Under the pieces are notes generated by a model. It did no database searches. It was not told the DNA's origin and saw only the letters and a list, made by a program, of their open reading frames with translations. From an uncultured Lachnospiraceae bacterium (GTDB taxonomy: Bacteria; Bacillota; Clostridia; Lachnospirales; Lachnospiraceae), in contig CANRIM010000020.1 in the NCBI GenBank assembly GCA_947630695.1, positions 1 through 43,299 of the forward strand: a stretch of 43,299 nt of DNA. Direction: 5' to 3'. Positions 1 to 8,459 of this stretch are shown here, piece by piece (the first letter of the stretch is position 1; the number at the start of each line of letters is the position of its first letter). Made by a program: the position numbers and the translations under genes.

Positions 1-22
1 AAAGGATCAATGGAGGTAAAAG

Positions 23-1333
23 ATGAATCAGTATACAACACAGATGGACGCTGCAAGAAAAGGAATCGTAACGCCGCAGATCAAAACCGTGGCGGAAAAG
101 GAACATATGCCGGTGGAACAGCTGATGCAGCTGGTAGCGGAAGGCAAGGTGGCAATCTGCGCGAACAAGCGCCATACCTGCCTGAACCCCGAGGGCGTCG
201 GCAGTATGCTGCGCACCAAGGTCAACGTGAATCTCGGCGTGTCCAGAGACTGCAAGGATTATGACATTGAGATGCAGAAGGTGATGAGCGCCGTCAATCT
301 GGGTGCGGAAGCCATCATGGATCTGTCCAGCCACGGCAATACCCAGCCTTTCCGGCAGAAGCTGACCCGGGAGTGCCCGGTGATGATCGGCACCGTACCG
401 GTGTATGACAGTGTAATTCATTATCAGCGGGATCTGGCGGAGCTGACCGCGAAGGATTTTGTGGACGTGGTACGGCTGCATGCGGAAGACGGGGTGGATT
501 TTGTAACGCTGCACTGCGGCATCACCCGTAAAACCATCGAGCAGATCCGCAAACATAAACGGAAAATGAATATCGTCAGCCGCGGCGGCAGTCTGGTATT
601 CGCATGGATGAGCATGACCGGGGAGGAAAATCCCTTTTATGAATATTTTGATGAGATTCTGGATATCTGTGAGCAGTATGACGTGACCATTTCCCTGGGC
701 GATGCCTGCCGTCCCGGCTGTCTGGCGGACGCTACCGATGTGTGCCAGATTGAAGAACTGGTACGTTTAGGCGAGCTGACCAAACGAGCCTGGGCCCATA
801 ATGTACAGGTGATGGTGGAAGGTCCCGGACATGTGCCGCTGAATCAGGTGGCGGCCAACATGGAAGTGCAGAAGAGTATCTGTATGGGCGCGCCTTTTTA
901 TGTACTGGGGCCTTTGGTCACCGACATTGCCCCCGGCTACGATCATATCACGTCCGCCATCGGCGGCGCGGTGGCAGCCATGAGCGGCGCGGCGTTTCTC
1001 TGTTATGTGACGCCGGCGGAGCATCTGGCGCTGCCCAACGTGGAGGATGTGAAGCAGGGCATTATCGCTTCGAAGATTGCGGCCCATGCGGCGGATATCG
1101 CCAAGGGCATTCCCCATGCCAGAGACATTGACGATCAGATGGCGGATGCCAGAAGAAATCTGGACTGGGACGCGCAGTTCGCCTGCGCGCTGGATCCGGA
1201 GACTGCGAAAAGAATCAGAGACGACCGGCTGCCGGAAGACGATCACAGCGATACCTGCAGCATGTGCGGAAAATTCTGCGCAGTACGCAGCATGAACAAA
1301 GCGCTGGCGGGTGAATATATCGATATCTTATGA
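23..1333 (+). CDS. thiC: Phosphomethylpyrimidine synthase ThiC (short form)
   Basis: Radical SAM enzyme of thiamine biosynthesis that converts aminoimidazole ribotide to HMP phosphate in the cytosol. The 436-residue product matches the shorter ThiC form of Firmicutes and archaea, which lacks the N-terminal domain of the roughly 630-residue proteobacterial enzyme. The ATG at 23 follows a GGAGG at 12-16. The C-terminal iron-sulfur site reads CSMCGKFC at about residues 412-419, which is CX2CX3C, one residue tighter than the CX2CX4C of the well-studied enzymes; this may be a clade feature. A TPP riboswitch would be expected just upstream, but the window starts only 22 bases before the gene, so it cannot be seen. 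A terminator follows at 1400-1427. Confidence 0.95.
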   Translation: MNQYTTQMDAARKGIVTPQIKTVAEKEHMPVEQLMQLVAEGKVAICANKRHTCLNPEGVGSMLRTKVNVNLGVSRDCKDYDIEMQKVMSAVNLGAEAIMDLSSHGNTQPFRQKLTRECPVMIGTVPVYDSVIHYQRDLAELTAKDFVDVVRLHAEDGVDFVTLHCGITRKTIEQIRKHKRKMNIVSRGGSLVFAWMSMTGEENPFYEYFDEILDICEQYDVTISLGDACRPGCLADATDVCQIEELVRLGELTKRAWAHNVQVMVEGPGHVPLNQVAANMEVQKSICMGAPFYVLGPLVTDIAPGYDHITSAIGGAVAAMSGAAFLCYVTPAEHLALPNVEDVKQGIIASKIAAHAADIAKGIPHARDIDDQMADARRNLDWDAQFACALDPETAKRIRDDRLPEDDHSDTCSMCGKFCAVRSMNKALAGEYIDIL

Positions 1334-1399
1334 TGCCGGAAGCAAACATTCGGAACCATCCGAACGGCGTCGTTTGATTTTGAAAGAAAAGGGATGACG

Positions 1400-1427
1400 G
1401 ACGGCAGGGCAGCCTGCCGTCTGTTTT
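1400..1427 (+). terminator. Rho-independent terminator after thiC
   Basis: A 9-bp GC-rich stem (1400-1408 with 1413-1421) closes a GCAG tetraloop and is followed by TGTTTTAT. It ends thiC. It also shows that an upstream in-frame ATG at 1394 is not the start of the next gene, because that start would lie inside the terminator. Confidence 0.8.
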
Positions 1428-1444
1428 ATATAAGAGGAAAAAGT

Positions 1445-3955
1445 ATGAAGGAAACGAAGATCCCGCCGCAGCACATCGAAGTGCGGGGCGGCCGGGTACA
1501 CAATCTGAAAAATATTGATGTGGATATTCCGCTGCATCAGGTGGTAGGCATTGCCGGCGTATCCGGTTCCGGCAAATCGTCCCTGGCGCTGGGTATTCTG
1601 TACGCGGAAGGATCCAGAAGATATCTGGAATCCCTCTCAACCTATACCAGGCGCCGGATGACCCAGGCGGAAAAAGCCCAGGTGGATGAGATCCTCTATG
1701 TGCCGGCAGCACTGGCGCTGCGCCAACGCCCGGGGGTCCCGGGCATTCGGTCCACTTTTGGCACCGGGACGGAACTGCTGAACAGCCTGCGCCTGATGTT
1801 TTCCCGGCTGGCAAACCACCGCTGTCCCAACGGACATTATGCAGCCCCCTCCCTGAATGTGGCGGCGGGACTGGAGCTTTGCTGTCCGGTCTGCGGTGTG
1901 AAGTTTTTTGCGCCCTCTGCGGAAGAACTGGCCTTTAACAGCCAGGGCGCCTGTCCCGACTGCGACGGCACGGGCATGGTGCGAACGGTAGATGAAAGTA
2001 CGCTGGTGCCGGACGAGTCCCTGTCCATCGACGAGGGTGCCGTTGCGCCCTGGCAGACCCTGATGTGGTCGCTGATGAAGGATATTGCCCGGGAAATGGG
2101 GATTCGAACCCATGTCCCCTTCCGGGAACTGAGTGATAAAGAACGGGATCTGGTATTCCATGGTCCCGCGGTAAAAAAACATATATTATACCAGAACAAA
2201 AACAGCGGGACCTCCGGTGATCTGGATTTTACCTACTATAATGCGGTGTATACCGTGGAAAACGCGCTGGCAAAGGTCAAGGATGAAAAGGGTATGAAGC
2301 GGGTGGAAAAATTTTTAAAAACCGGTATCTGTCCCGCCTGCAGCGGCAGCCGGCTCTCCGAAGCCGCCCGGGCGCCGAAGCTGAAAGGCATCACGCTGGC
2401 AGAAGCCTGTCAGATGTCCCTGGCAGAGCTGGTGGACTGGGTAAAAAGTGTGCCGGATTCTCTGCCGGAGGAGATGCGGCCCATGGCCCAAAGCATCTGT
2501 GAATCCTTCTTCGGGGCAGCAAAACGGCTGCTGGATCTGGGACTGGACTATCTGACGCTGGATCGTGCGGCATCCACCCTTTCCACGGGAGAACGGCAGC
2601 GGATGCAGTTGGCCCGGGCGGTCAGAAACCGTACCACCGGCGTGCTGTATGTACTGGATGAACCCTCCATCGGGCTGCATCCGGCCAATCTGGAAGGCTT
2701 AAACGGCGTGATGCAGGACCTTCTGGCGGACGGCAATAGTATCGTGCTGGTGGATCATGAAATTCGCCTGCTAAAACAGGCGGATCATCTGATCGAAATG
2801 GGACCCGGCGCCGGATCGGAGGGCGGACGGATTCTGGCCCAGGGAAGTCCGGAAGAACTAAGCAGGCAGCCGGATTCCAAAATCGGCGCATTTTTCAGCG
2901 GAAAGAAAAGCATTTGCAGAAGACCGGCCCTGACACCGGAGGAAATGTTCGCAAACGGTAAAATACATTTGTCCACAGAACAGATCCATACGGTACAGCC
3001 TCTGGAAGCGGATTTTCCGAAAGGCAGGCTGATTGCGGTCACCGGCGTCTCCGGCTCCGGAAAGACGACTTTGATTTTGGAAAGTCTGATCCCGGCGCTG
3101 GAGGCCAACATCAAAGAACGCCCGCTCCCGCCCCATGTGAAAGCAGTTACGGCGAAGGGCATCCGGCAGGTGAAGCTCATCGACGCCACGCCCATCGGCA
3201 TCAATGTTCGTTCCACCGTGGCGACCTACGCGGATGTACATGACGAGCTGCGCAAGGCCTTTGGCAGAACCCCTGCCGCAAAGGAAAAGGGTTACAAAGC
3301 AGGTGATTTCTCTTACAATACAGGAAAACTGCGCTGCCCGGTCTGCGACGGCACGGGGAGTATCAGTCTGGACGTACAGTTTTTGCCGGATGTGGAGATT
3401 CCCTGTCCGGAGTGCGGCGGTTCCCGTTATGCAAAGGAAGCCGACCGGATCCGGCGGGTTCCCAAGAAGGGCGGCAGCGCCAATACGCTGCCGGAACTGA
3501 TGGATATGAGCGTGTCGGAGGCCCTTGCTGCCTGCGGAGATCTTCCGTTGGTGTCCAGACGGCTGCAGACCCTGAAAGAGCTGGGACTGGGGTATCTGAC
3601 CCTGGGAGAGGAAACCCCCAGCCTGTCCGGCGGAGAGGCGCAGCGGCTGAAGCTGGCAGGAGAACTGGGCAAAGAGCAGGCGGATGCCGTCTTTGTTTTT
3701 GACGAACCAACTATCGGACTGCATCCGTTGGACGTGGAACAGCTGCTGGAAGTTTTTCGCCGTCTGATCGATCACGGCGCCACATTGATCGTTATCGAGC
3801 ACGATACGGATGTGATCCGAAACGCGGATTACGTGATCGATATGGGTCCCGGCGGAGGAATTTACGGCGGACGGATCATCGCGAAGGGAACGCCGGAGGA
3901 AATCCGTCATACAAAGGAAAGTCTGACCGGAAAATATCTGGAAGGGCCTGCGTAA
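1445..3955 (+). CDS. Class II UvrA-like ABC ATPase (UvrA2)
   Basis: This is a UvrA-family tandem ABC ATPase without transmembrane segments, 836 residues against 942 for the housekeeping UvrA at 17958. I chose the ATG at 1445, preceded by AGAGGA, over an in-frame ATG at 1394 that sits in the thiC terminator. Walker A motifs read GVSGSGKSS (about residues 38-46) and GVSGSGKTT in the second half. The ABC signatures are LSTGERQ (altered) and LSGGEAQ. Zinc-module cysteine pairs CPVC, CPDC, CPACSG, CPVC and CPEC are present. The roughly 115-residue UvrB-interaction region that follows the RSTVGT motif in true UvrA is reduced to about 20 residues. Class II UvrAs of this type are linked to DNA-damage tolerance or to resistance to DNA-binding drugs. 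The role here is inferred; it probably does not recruit UvrB. Confidence 0.9.
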   Translation: MKETKIPPQHIEVRGGRVHNLKNIDVDIPLHQVVGIAGVSGSGKSSLALGILYAEGSRRYLESLSTYTRRRMTQAEKAQVDEILYVPAALALRQRPGVPGIRSTFGTGTELLNSLRLMFSRLANHRCPNGHYAAPSLNVAAGLELCCPVCGVKFFAPSAEELAFNSQGACPDCDGTGMVRTVDESTLVPDESLSIDEGAVAPWQTLMWSLMKDIAREMGIRTHVPFRELSDKERDLVFHGPAVKKHILYQNKNSGTSGDLDFTYYNAVYTVENALAKVKDEKGMKRVEKFLKTGICPACSGSRLSEAARAPKLKGITLAEACQMSLAELVDWVKSVPDSLPEEMRPMAQSICESFFGAAKRLLDLGLDYLTLDRAASTLSTGERQRMQLARAVRNRTTGVLYVLDEPSIGLHPANLEGLNGVMQDLLADGNSIVLVDHEIRLLKQADHLIEMGPGAGSEGGRILAQGSPEELSRQPDSKIGAFFSGKKSICRRPALTPEEMFANGKIHLSTEQIHTVQPLEADFPKGRLIAVTGVSGSGKTTLILESLIPALEANIKERPLPPHVKAVTAKGIRQVKLIDATPIGINVRSTVATYADVHDELRKAFGRTPAAKEKGYKAGDFSYNTGKLRCPVCDGTGSISLDVQFLPDVEIPCPECGGSRYAKEADRIRRVPKKGGSANTLPELMDMSVSEALAACGDLPLVSRRLQTLKELGLGYLTLGEETPSLSGGEAQRLKLAGELGKEQADAVFVFDEPTIGLHPLDVEQLLEVFRRLIDHGATLIVIEHDTDVIRNADYVIDMGPGGGIYGGRIIAKGTPEEIRHTKESLTGKYLEGPA

Positions 3956-4069
3956 AAAAATTTTAAAATTTAAGATAAAAACTGCGACCAGTGATGAAAA
4001 AAGCGTACTTATCTGACAGGAAGGCAAGTTTCGGATGCAATTCGAAATTATACGAAGGAGGTATGGATC

Positions 4070-4510
4070 ATGAAAAAAGTCATATTACTGGCTGCGGTTG
4101 TATGTATGATCGTCATTGGGGTTTTCATGCATCATTTTACGGCCAACAAAGTTAACATAAAAACGGATATTGATACGCTGCTGCAGCCATATCAGAAAGT
4201 AATTGATAAAATCAATGCAGAATCAGACAGCGACATAGATTTTGTGTTTCCGGAAGAAAATAAAGAACGAATCTATGCCGCCTATAAAGATATGTCAATC
4301 TCTGAATTTGAAGAAACGATGAGAGAAGAACGGGACACTGTTTTGCGCGAATATGAGAAAGTGGGTGCGGTACTTTACATTGATGCAACGAAAGGCGCTG
4401 GAAATGAAATCTATTATGATGAAAATCACAACAGGATTGAACTGCCTGCAGATGATTCCGCGTCTGACAAGCAGCATGATAATACCGAAAGAAACAGAAA
4501 GGAAAACTAA
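4070..4510 (+). CDS. Small membrane-anchored protein of the sigma-factor cluster
   Basis: A 146-residue protein with one N-terminal hydrophobic segment (about residues 4-22) that could be a signal anchor, followed by a charged, mostly helical extracytoplasmic part ending in a hydrophilic DSASDKQHDN-type tail. The start is well supported by GAAGGAGGT about 8 bases upstream. No known domain is recognised. It lies 15 bases upstream of an ECF-type sigma factor gene and is probably co-transcribed with it, so it may be a sensor, ligand or output of that signalling unit. This role is inferred from position only. Confidence 0.75.
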   Translation: MKKVILLAAVVCMIVIGVFMHHFTANKVNIKTDIDTLLQPYQKVIDKINAESDSDIDFVFPEENKERIYAAYKDMSISEFEETMREERDTVLREYEKVGAVLYIDATKGAGNEIYYDENHNRIELPADDSASDKQHDNTERNRKEN

Positions 4511-4525
4511 AAGAGGACTGGCTAC

Positions 4526-5080
4526 ATGGACGATGAAAGCATTATCGAACTATTCTTTGCACGAAATGAGAAGGCCATCACGGAAACCGTACACAAATAT
4601 GGCCGTTTATGCTTTCATATCGCCATGAACATTTTGGGCAATACGGAAGATGCGGAAGAATGCGTCAATGACGCATATCTGGGCATGTGGAACCGGATTC
4701 CGCCCGCCAGGCCGGACAACCTGATGGCTTTTCTCTGCCAGATCACAAGATACGTATCTTTCAAAAAACTGGATTACAACAAAGCAAAAAAACGAAGTCC
4801 GGACATACTGGTATCCTTCGCGGAACTGGAGAATGTCTTACCGGACAGCCATATCCGGCCTGCAGTGGAGAACGGAGAAATCGCAGAGAAGATCAGCAAA
4901 TTTCTCCGGCAGGAAAAGGAAGATGCACGAAATGTATTTATCCGGAAATACTGGTTTTTGGATTCCGTCAGGGATATCGCGGCGCGATACGCATTTTCCG
5001 AAAGCAAAGTGAAAAACATGCTGTATCATTCCCGCAGCAGGCTGAAAAAGTTTTTGAAGAAAGAAGGTATCGACATATGA
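4526..5080 (+). CDS. ECF-type RNA polymerase sigma factor
   Basis: A 184-residue sigma-70 family protein with the two-domain ECF layout. Region 2 spans roughly residues 24-60, with the helix ILGNTEDAEECVNDAYLGMW that contacts core polymerase. Region 4 is the helix-turn-helix at about 148-181 (VRDIAARY...SESKVKNMLYHSRSRLKK). There are no regions 1 or 3. It starts at ATG 4526 after AAGAGGA. Its stop overlaps the start of the next gene as ATGA at 5077-5080, so the two are translationally coupled. That neighbour is a single-pass membrane protein, the usual arrangement for a sigma and anti-sigma pair. The target regulon cannot be read from this window. Confidence 0.88.
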   Translation: MDDESIIELFFARNEKAITETVHKYGRLCFHIAMNILGNTEDAEECVNDAYLGMWNRIPPARPDNLMAFLCQITRYVSFKKLDYNKAKKRSPDILVSFAELENVLPDSHIRPAVENGEIAEKISKFLRQEKEDARNVFIRKYWFLDSVRDIAARYAFSESKVKNMLYHSRSRLKKFLKKEGIDI

Positions 5081-5601
5081 AGACGCCGAGGATTGCAGAA
5101 GCCCTGCATGATCTGGACAGTGATCTCATTGCCGCGGCAGAGGCGTACAGTCCGTCAAAACCAAAAAGCACAGGGATGCGAACGGCAGGGATTGCGGCCT
5201 GTTTTTGCGTTCTTTTACTGTTTGCAGTATTTTGTTTCGATAAAATCAAATTAAAATCGAATACAACCGATTTTTGCATACGCGCAGAAGTGATCGAAGT
5301 GACAGACAGCGGGCAGTATCAGCTGAAAGTCCTGGAAGAAGATGATCATTTTGCAAAGGGGAGCCTTGTGACGATCCGGGCAGAATCCGGAAAAGAAGCG
5401 CAGAACGGGGAAGGCGGGAATATCGTGTCAATCAAGTCCGAATTTCAGTATGAACGCAGGAATGCGGCATACGAAGCGCTACAACCCGGGGATGTGATTG
5501 CAGTAACTTATAAAAATTATGTAAATCAAGACCATGTCAGTGAAATTACGCCGGAGAACATAGAAATGATCCGTTTGGCCACGGAAGGAGCAGAAAAGTA
5601 G
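5077..5601 (+). CDS. Putative anti-sigma/membrane regulator partner of the ECF factor
   Basis: A 174-residue protein starting at the ATG that overlaps the sigma factor stop codon. It has a short acidic cytoplasmic N-terminus (RIAEALHDLDSDLIAAAEAY), one transmembrane helix at about residues 36-54 (AGIAACFCVLLLFAVFCF) and an extracytoplasmic domain of about 115 residues. The N-terminal stretch resembles the short sigma-binding segments of clostridial anti-sigma proteins. No zinc-binding HxxxCxxC motif is present, so it is not a classical ZAS protein. The call rests on coupling and topology rather than on a recognised family. Confidence 0.7.
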   Translation: MKTPRIAEALHDLDSDLIAAAEAYSPSKPKSTGMRTAGIAACFCVLLLFAVFCFDKIKLKSNTTDFCIRAEVIEVTDSGQYQLKVLEEDDHFAKGSLVTIRAESGKEAQNGEGGNIVSIKSEFQYERRNAAYEALQPGDVIAVTYKNYVNQDHVSEITPENIEMIRLATEGAEK

Positions 5602-5654
5602 GAAAAGAATGAATCAAACGTAAGGATTTCATGGAAAATTTACCAGATATGATA

Positions 5655-5660
5655 TATAAT
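5655..5660 (+). promoter_or_regulatory. Probable -10 box upstream of the alcohol dehydrogenase
   Basis: A consensus TATAAT lies at 5655-5660 in the 118-base gap before the alcohol dehydrogenase. No good -35 is visible at 16-18 bases; the best upstream match is poor. The TATAAT is in an AT-rich run, so the call is tentative. Confidence 0.4.
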
Positions 5661-5734
5661 ATGAGTTACAGGCTGGACATGGAAAACCTGTCGGGCATTT
5701 TAGAAGGAAATCATATCTTATGGAGGTAACAAAC

Positions 5735-6898
5735 ATGTATCAGTGGACGTTTGATAATCCGGTCAGAGTATTGTTCGGACCGGGCAGACTGCAGGATCTG
5801 CACAAAGAAACACTTCCCGGTAAAAAGGCGCTGATCGCCACTTCAAACGGGACGTCGACCAAAAAGTACGGCTATCTGGCCAGCGTGGAAAAGGAGCTGG
5901 ATCAGGCAGGCGTGGCCCATGTGCTGTTTGATCAGATCCGTCCCAATCCGACGGATATCAATGTCATGGACGGCGCGAAAATGGTACGGGACAATGGCTG
6001 TGATTTTGTCCTGGCGCTGGGCGGCGGTTCGGTGATGGACTGCGCCAAGTGCATTGCCCTGATGGCAGCCAATGAAGGCAATATCTGGGATTACGCATTA
6101 AGCGCCGCCGGCGGAAAGAAGATACCGGCGCATCCGGCCATTCCCATTGTCTGCATCACCACCTCGGCGGGCACGGCCAGCGAGGTGGATATCGCTTCCG
6201 TCATTACCAATGACGCGACGCAGGAAAAAACCGGCATTTTCTTTGATTCTATGTTTCCGACGCTTTCCATCGTGGACAGCAATCTGATGCTTTCCGTGCC
6301 GCCGAAGTTTACGGCTTATCAGGGCATGGACGCCTTTTTCCATGCTTCGGAAACGGTGGTCAACACCAAAGTACATCCCATGGCGGAAATGTTTGCTCTG
6401 AAGACCATTGAACTGATTGCAAAATATCTGCCGCGGGCCGTGGCAGATGGCAATGACCGGGAAGCCCGGGAGATGATGGCCTATGCCAACACCTTTGCCG
6501 GATATTATATGATGTGCGTTTCGCCCCATACCATGGAGCATGTCATGGGCAGCTTTCACAAGGATCTGCCCCATGGTGCAGGCCTTATCGAAATCGCCCA
6601 TGCCTATTACGGATTCTTTGCGGACCGTAAAGCGGCGGAGGAACCGATGATCAAGATGGCGAAGGCCATGGGCGTGGAACATCCCGTTTCCGGACAGGAT
6701 TTCATCCGGGCACTGGATCAGCTGATTGAAGATATCGGCTGCGGGGATCTGAAGATGAGCCAGGAAGGCATTACCCTGGAGGAACTGGATGCCTACCCTG
6801 CGAAGGTACATGAAGTGATGGGCGGAGATATTACGGCAGATCCGCTGCCGCTTTCCGACGCGGATTATCTGACGATTTTCCGCAACGCTTACAAATAA
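5735..6898 (+). CDS. Iron-containing alcohol dehydrogenase
   Basis: A group III (Fe-ADH) NAD(P)H-dependent alcohol dehydrogenase, 387 residues, the usual length for the family. An in-frame ATG at 5720 overlaps the ribosome binding site GGAGG (5722-5726), so ATG 5735 (MYQWTFDNP) is the start. The nucleotide-binding motif GGGSVMDCAK and the metal-binding region GMDAFFHASE...NTKVHPMAEMF followed by SPHTMEHVMGSFHKDLPHGAG are all present. The sequence is closest in style to butanol or 1,2-propanediol dehydrogenases of fermenting Clostridia; the substrate is not defined by the sequence. It is monocistronic, ending in a terminator at 6911-6941. Confidence 0.92.
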   Translation: MYQWTFDNPVRVLFGPGRLQDLHKETLPGKKALIATSNGTSTKKYGYLASVEKELDQAGVAHVLFDQIRPNPTDINVMDGAKMVRDNGCDFVLALGGGSVMDCAKCIALMAANEGNIWDYALSAAGGKKIPAHPAIPIVCITTSAGTASEVDIASVITNDATQEKTGIFFDSMFPTLSIVDSNLMLSVPPKFTAYQGMDAFFHASETVVNTKVHPMAEMFALKTIELIAKYLPRAVADGNDREAREMMAYANTFAGYYMMCVSPHTMEHVMGSFHKDLPHGAGLIEIAHAYYGFFADRKAAEEPMIKMAKAMGVEHPVSGQDFIRALDQLIEDIGCGDLKMSQEGITLEELDAYPAKVHEVMGGDITADPLPLSDADYLTIFRNAYK

Positions 6899-6910
6899 TA
6901 AAAATGACGG

Positions 6911-6941
6911 AAAAGGGTATGGCCGGGGTCATGCCCTTTTT
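6911..6941 (+). terminator. Terminator after the alcohol dehydrogenase
   Basis: A 12-bp stem with two G-U pairs (6911-6922 with 6929-6940) closes a CCGGGG loop and merges into T5. Its A-rich left arm contains an in-frame ATG (6904) that would extend the next gene, which argues against that upstream start. Confidence 0.75.
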
Positions 6942-6978
6942 CTGGGCGCAGTATGGAAATAGAAAAGGAAACAGAAAA

Positions 6979-7410
6979 ATGGAAGTGCTTCGCGCAGAAA
7001 GCGAATGGCAAAGGGCAGGAGCCTATTCCGTGCGGATTCAGGGAATGAACCGGCAGCATCATATTTCTTTGCGGGAGGAATTTGACGAACACGACAAAGA
7101 AGGCACAAAATATATCGTGCTGCTGGACGACGGGTACCCGGTGGCAACCTGCCGGTTTTATGAAACGTCTCCGAAAACGGTAACCATAGGACGCGTGGTG
7201 GTTTTGCCGGATTACCGCGGAAAAGGCCTTGGCCGGCAGGTGATCCGGGAAGCGGAAAGATGGATCCGGGAGCTGAAGTACCGGGAAATCGAGATCGAAA
7301 GCAGAACGGAAGCAATCAGGTTTTATGAAAAACTGGGATATCGGATCGTGGATGATACCATTGTGAAAAGCGGTGTGTTTGCCTGCGTCCGGATGAACAA
7401 AATGCTATGA
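6979..7410 (+). CDS. GNAT-family N-acetyltransferase
   Basis: A 143-residue GCN5-related acetyltransferase. The acetyl-CoA loop is VVVLPDYRGKGLGRQVIRE (from about residue 73; RGKGLG fits Q/RxxGxG/A), followed by the C-terminal RFYEKLGY motif. I take ATG 6979 after AAGGAAAC as the start, since the upstream ATG is inside the alcohol dehydrogenase terminator. The substrate is unknown; small GNATs of this type usually acetylate amines or peptides. Its stop overlaps the ogt start (ATGA, 7407-7410), so the two are translationally coupled. Confidence 0.85.
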   Translation: MEVLRAESEWQRAGAYSVRIQGMNRQHHISLREEFDEHDKEGTKYIVLLDDGYPVATCRFYETSPKTVTIGRVVVLPDYRGKGLGRQVIREAERWIRELKYREIEIESRTEAIRFYEKLGYRIVDDTIVKSGVFACVRMNKML

Positions 7411-7913
7411 GTTATATACAGTTTTATCCGTCGCCGCTGGGACCAATGGTCATGGTCAGTGACGGCAGCCGGCTGACCGGCTTATATTTTGAAAATCAAA
7501 AATATTATCCTGCAGACGAGGTATCTTCCGGCAGGACAGAACAGCTTCCGATCTTTGATACGGCGCGCCGCTGGCTGGATCTTTATTTTTCCGGAAAAAT
7601 TCCGGATTTTCTGCCGTCTTGCGCGCCCCGGGGCACGCAGTTTCAGCGTTCTGTCTGGGAAAGGCTGTCCCGCATTGCTTACGGACATACCTGCACCTAC
7701 GGTGTCATTGCCGGCGCAATCGCTGCAGAACGGGGACTGCAAAAAATGGCCGCCCAGGCGGTTGGCACCGCGGTCGGCCATAATCCCATCAGTATTATCA
7801 TCCCCTGTCACCGGGTCATCGGCAGCGATGGCAGTCTGACAGGCTACGCCGGCGGACTACAGCGCAAAAGCGCGTTGCTGACGCTGGAATATCTCACGAT
7901 GCATCAGGATTAA
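7407..7913 (+). CDS. ogt: Methylated-DNA--protein-cysteine methyltransferase
   Basis: A suicide DNA repair enzyme that removes O6-alkyl groups from guanine onto its own cysteine. The 168-residue product has the signature IIIPCHRVIG, with the acceptor Cys at about residue 134, preceded by the DNA-binding helix-turn-helix region (YGVIAGAI...AVGTAVGHNP) and followed by GYAGGLQRK. This is the short Ogt form without an Ada domain. It is coupled to the upstream GNAT gene. It converges with a minus-strand membrane protein gene only 8 bases away, with no obvious terminator between them. Confidence 0.93.
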   Translation: MSYIQFYPSPLGPMVMVSDGSRLTGLYFENQKYYPADEVSSGRTEQLPIFDTARRWLDLYFSGKIPDFLPSCAPRGTQFQRSVWERLSRIAYGHTCTYGVIAGAIAAERGLQKMAAQAVGTAVGHNPISIIIPCHRVIGSDGSLTGYAGGLQRKSALLTLEYLTMHQD

Positions 7914-7921
7914 GCATGCCT

Positions 7922-8356
7922 TCATTTTTTTACCTGAAAACGGGCATACAGGCATTTGCAGATTCCTATTGTCAGCAGACCGACAGATACGAAGAACATT
8001 ACAAGGAAATTATCCGGCAGATGAGAATAGGTACATCCGCCAAAAGGGAGCACCAAAATGAAATACAGGCCCATCAGCACCCGGCTTGCAACTGCGGGGT
8101 AAAGAAGCTGCGGGAATCTTTCCACCAGGTAGAGCAGCGCGATGCAGGCAAAATAGATGAAAAAGAAGCATTTCGAAAACTTAAATTGAAGACAGTCTCC
8201 AACAAGGACATACAGAACCCATGCGATGATATAAATCAGGGTAGTGATAAACGTCACGATCGTGTCGGATCTCAAAAGTGTCAGATTTATGTAAAAAGAA
8301 AACACAAATAAAAGAAAAAGCGAGATATCCCATGCATAATTTTTTGAGGGGTTCAT
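7922..8356 (-). CDS. Small multi-pass membrane protein
   Basis: A minus-strand gene for a 144-residue protein with four hydrophobic helices (beginning SLFLLFVFSFY, IYIIAWVLYVLV, FFFIYFACIALLYL and VMFFVSVGLLTIG). The ATG at 8356 is preceded by AAAGGAG at ideal spacing; a second in-frame ATG 30 bases upstream has no ribosome binding site. No family is recognised. It has its own near-consensus promoter at 8399-8427 with a repeated operator-like motif, so it is a real, regulated gene and not a shadow. The function is unknown. Confidence 0.7.
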   Translation of the reverse strand: MNPSKNYAWDISLFLLFVFSFYINLTLLRSDTIVTFITTLIYIIAWVLYVLVGDCLQFKFSKCFFFIYFACIALLYLVERFPQLLYPAVASRVLMGLYFILVLPFGGCTYSHLPDNFLVMFFVSVGLLTIGICKCLYARFQVKK

Positions 8357-8374
8357 AACAGGCTCCTTTCTGTG

Positions 8375-8427
8375 GTGACATTTCACGCTAACAGTGACAT
8401 TTTACACTTTCTGAAACAAACTATCAA
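8375..8427 (-). promoter_or_regulatory. Promoter with duplicated operator-like repeats
   Basis: On the minus strand TTGATA (8427-8422), a 17-bp spacer and TAAAAT (8404-8399) form a strong sigma-A type promoter for the membrane protein gene. Two copies of GTRAAATGTCAC (8405-8394 and 8386-8375) are spaced 19 bp apart, one over the -10 box and one just downstream of the predicted transcription start. Each copy is itself an imperfect palindrome. The layout fits a repressor site. The HD gene leader on the plus strand lies in the same region. Confidence 0.6.
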
Positions 8428-8459
8428 TCACCTTAAGCGAAAAAAGGAGGAATACAGCC

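Noticed and set aside
5077-5601. A 304-residue protein starting at 4687
   Set aside because: The upstream part is an out-of-frame shadow of the sigma factor gene; the coupled ATG at 5077 gives a coherent membrane protein.
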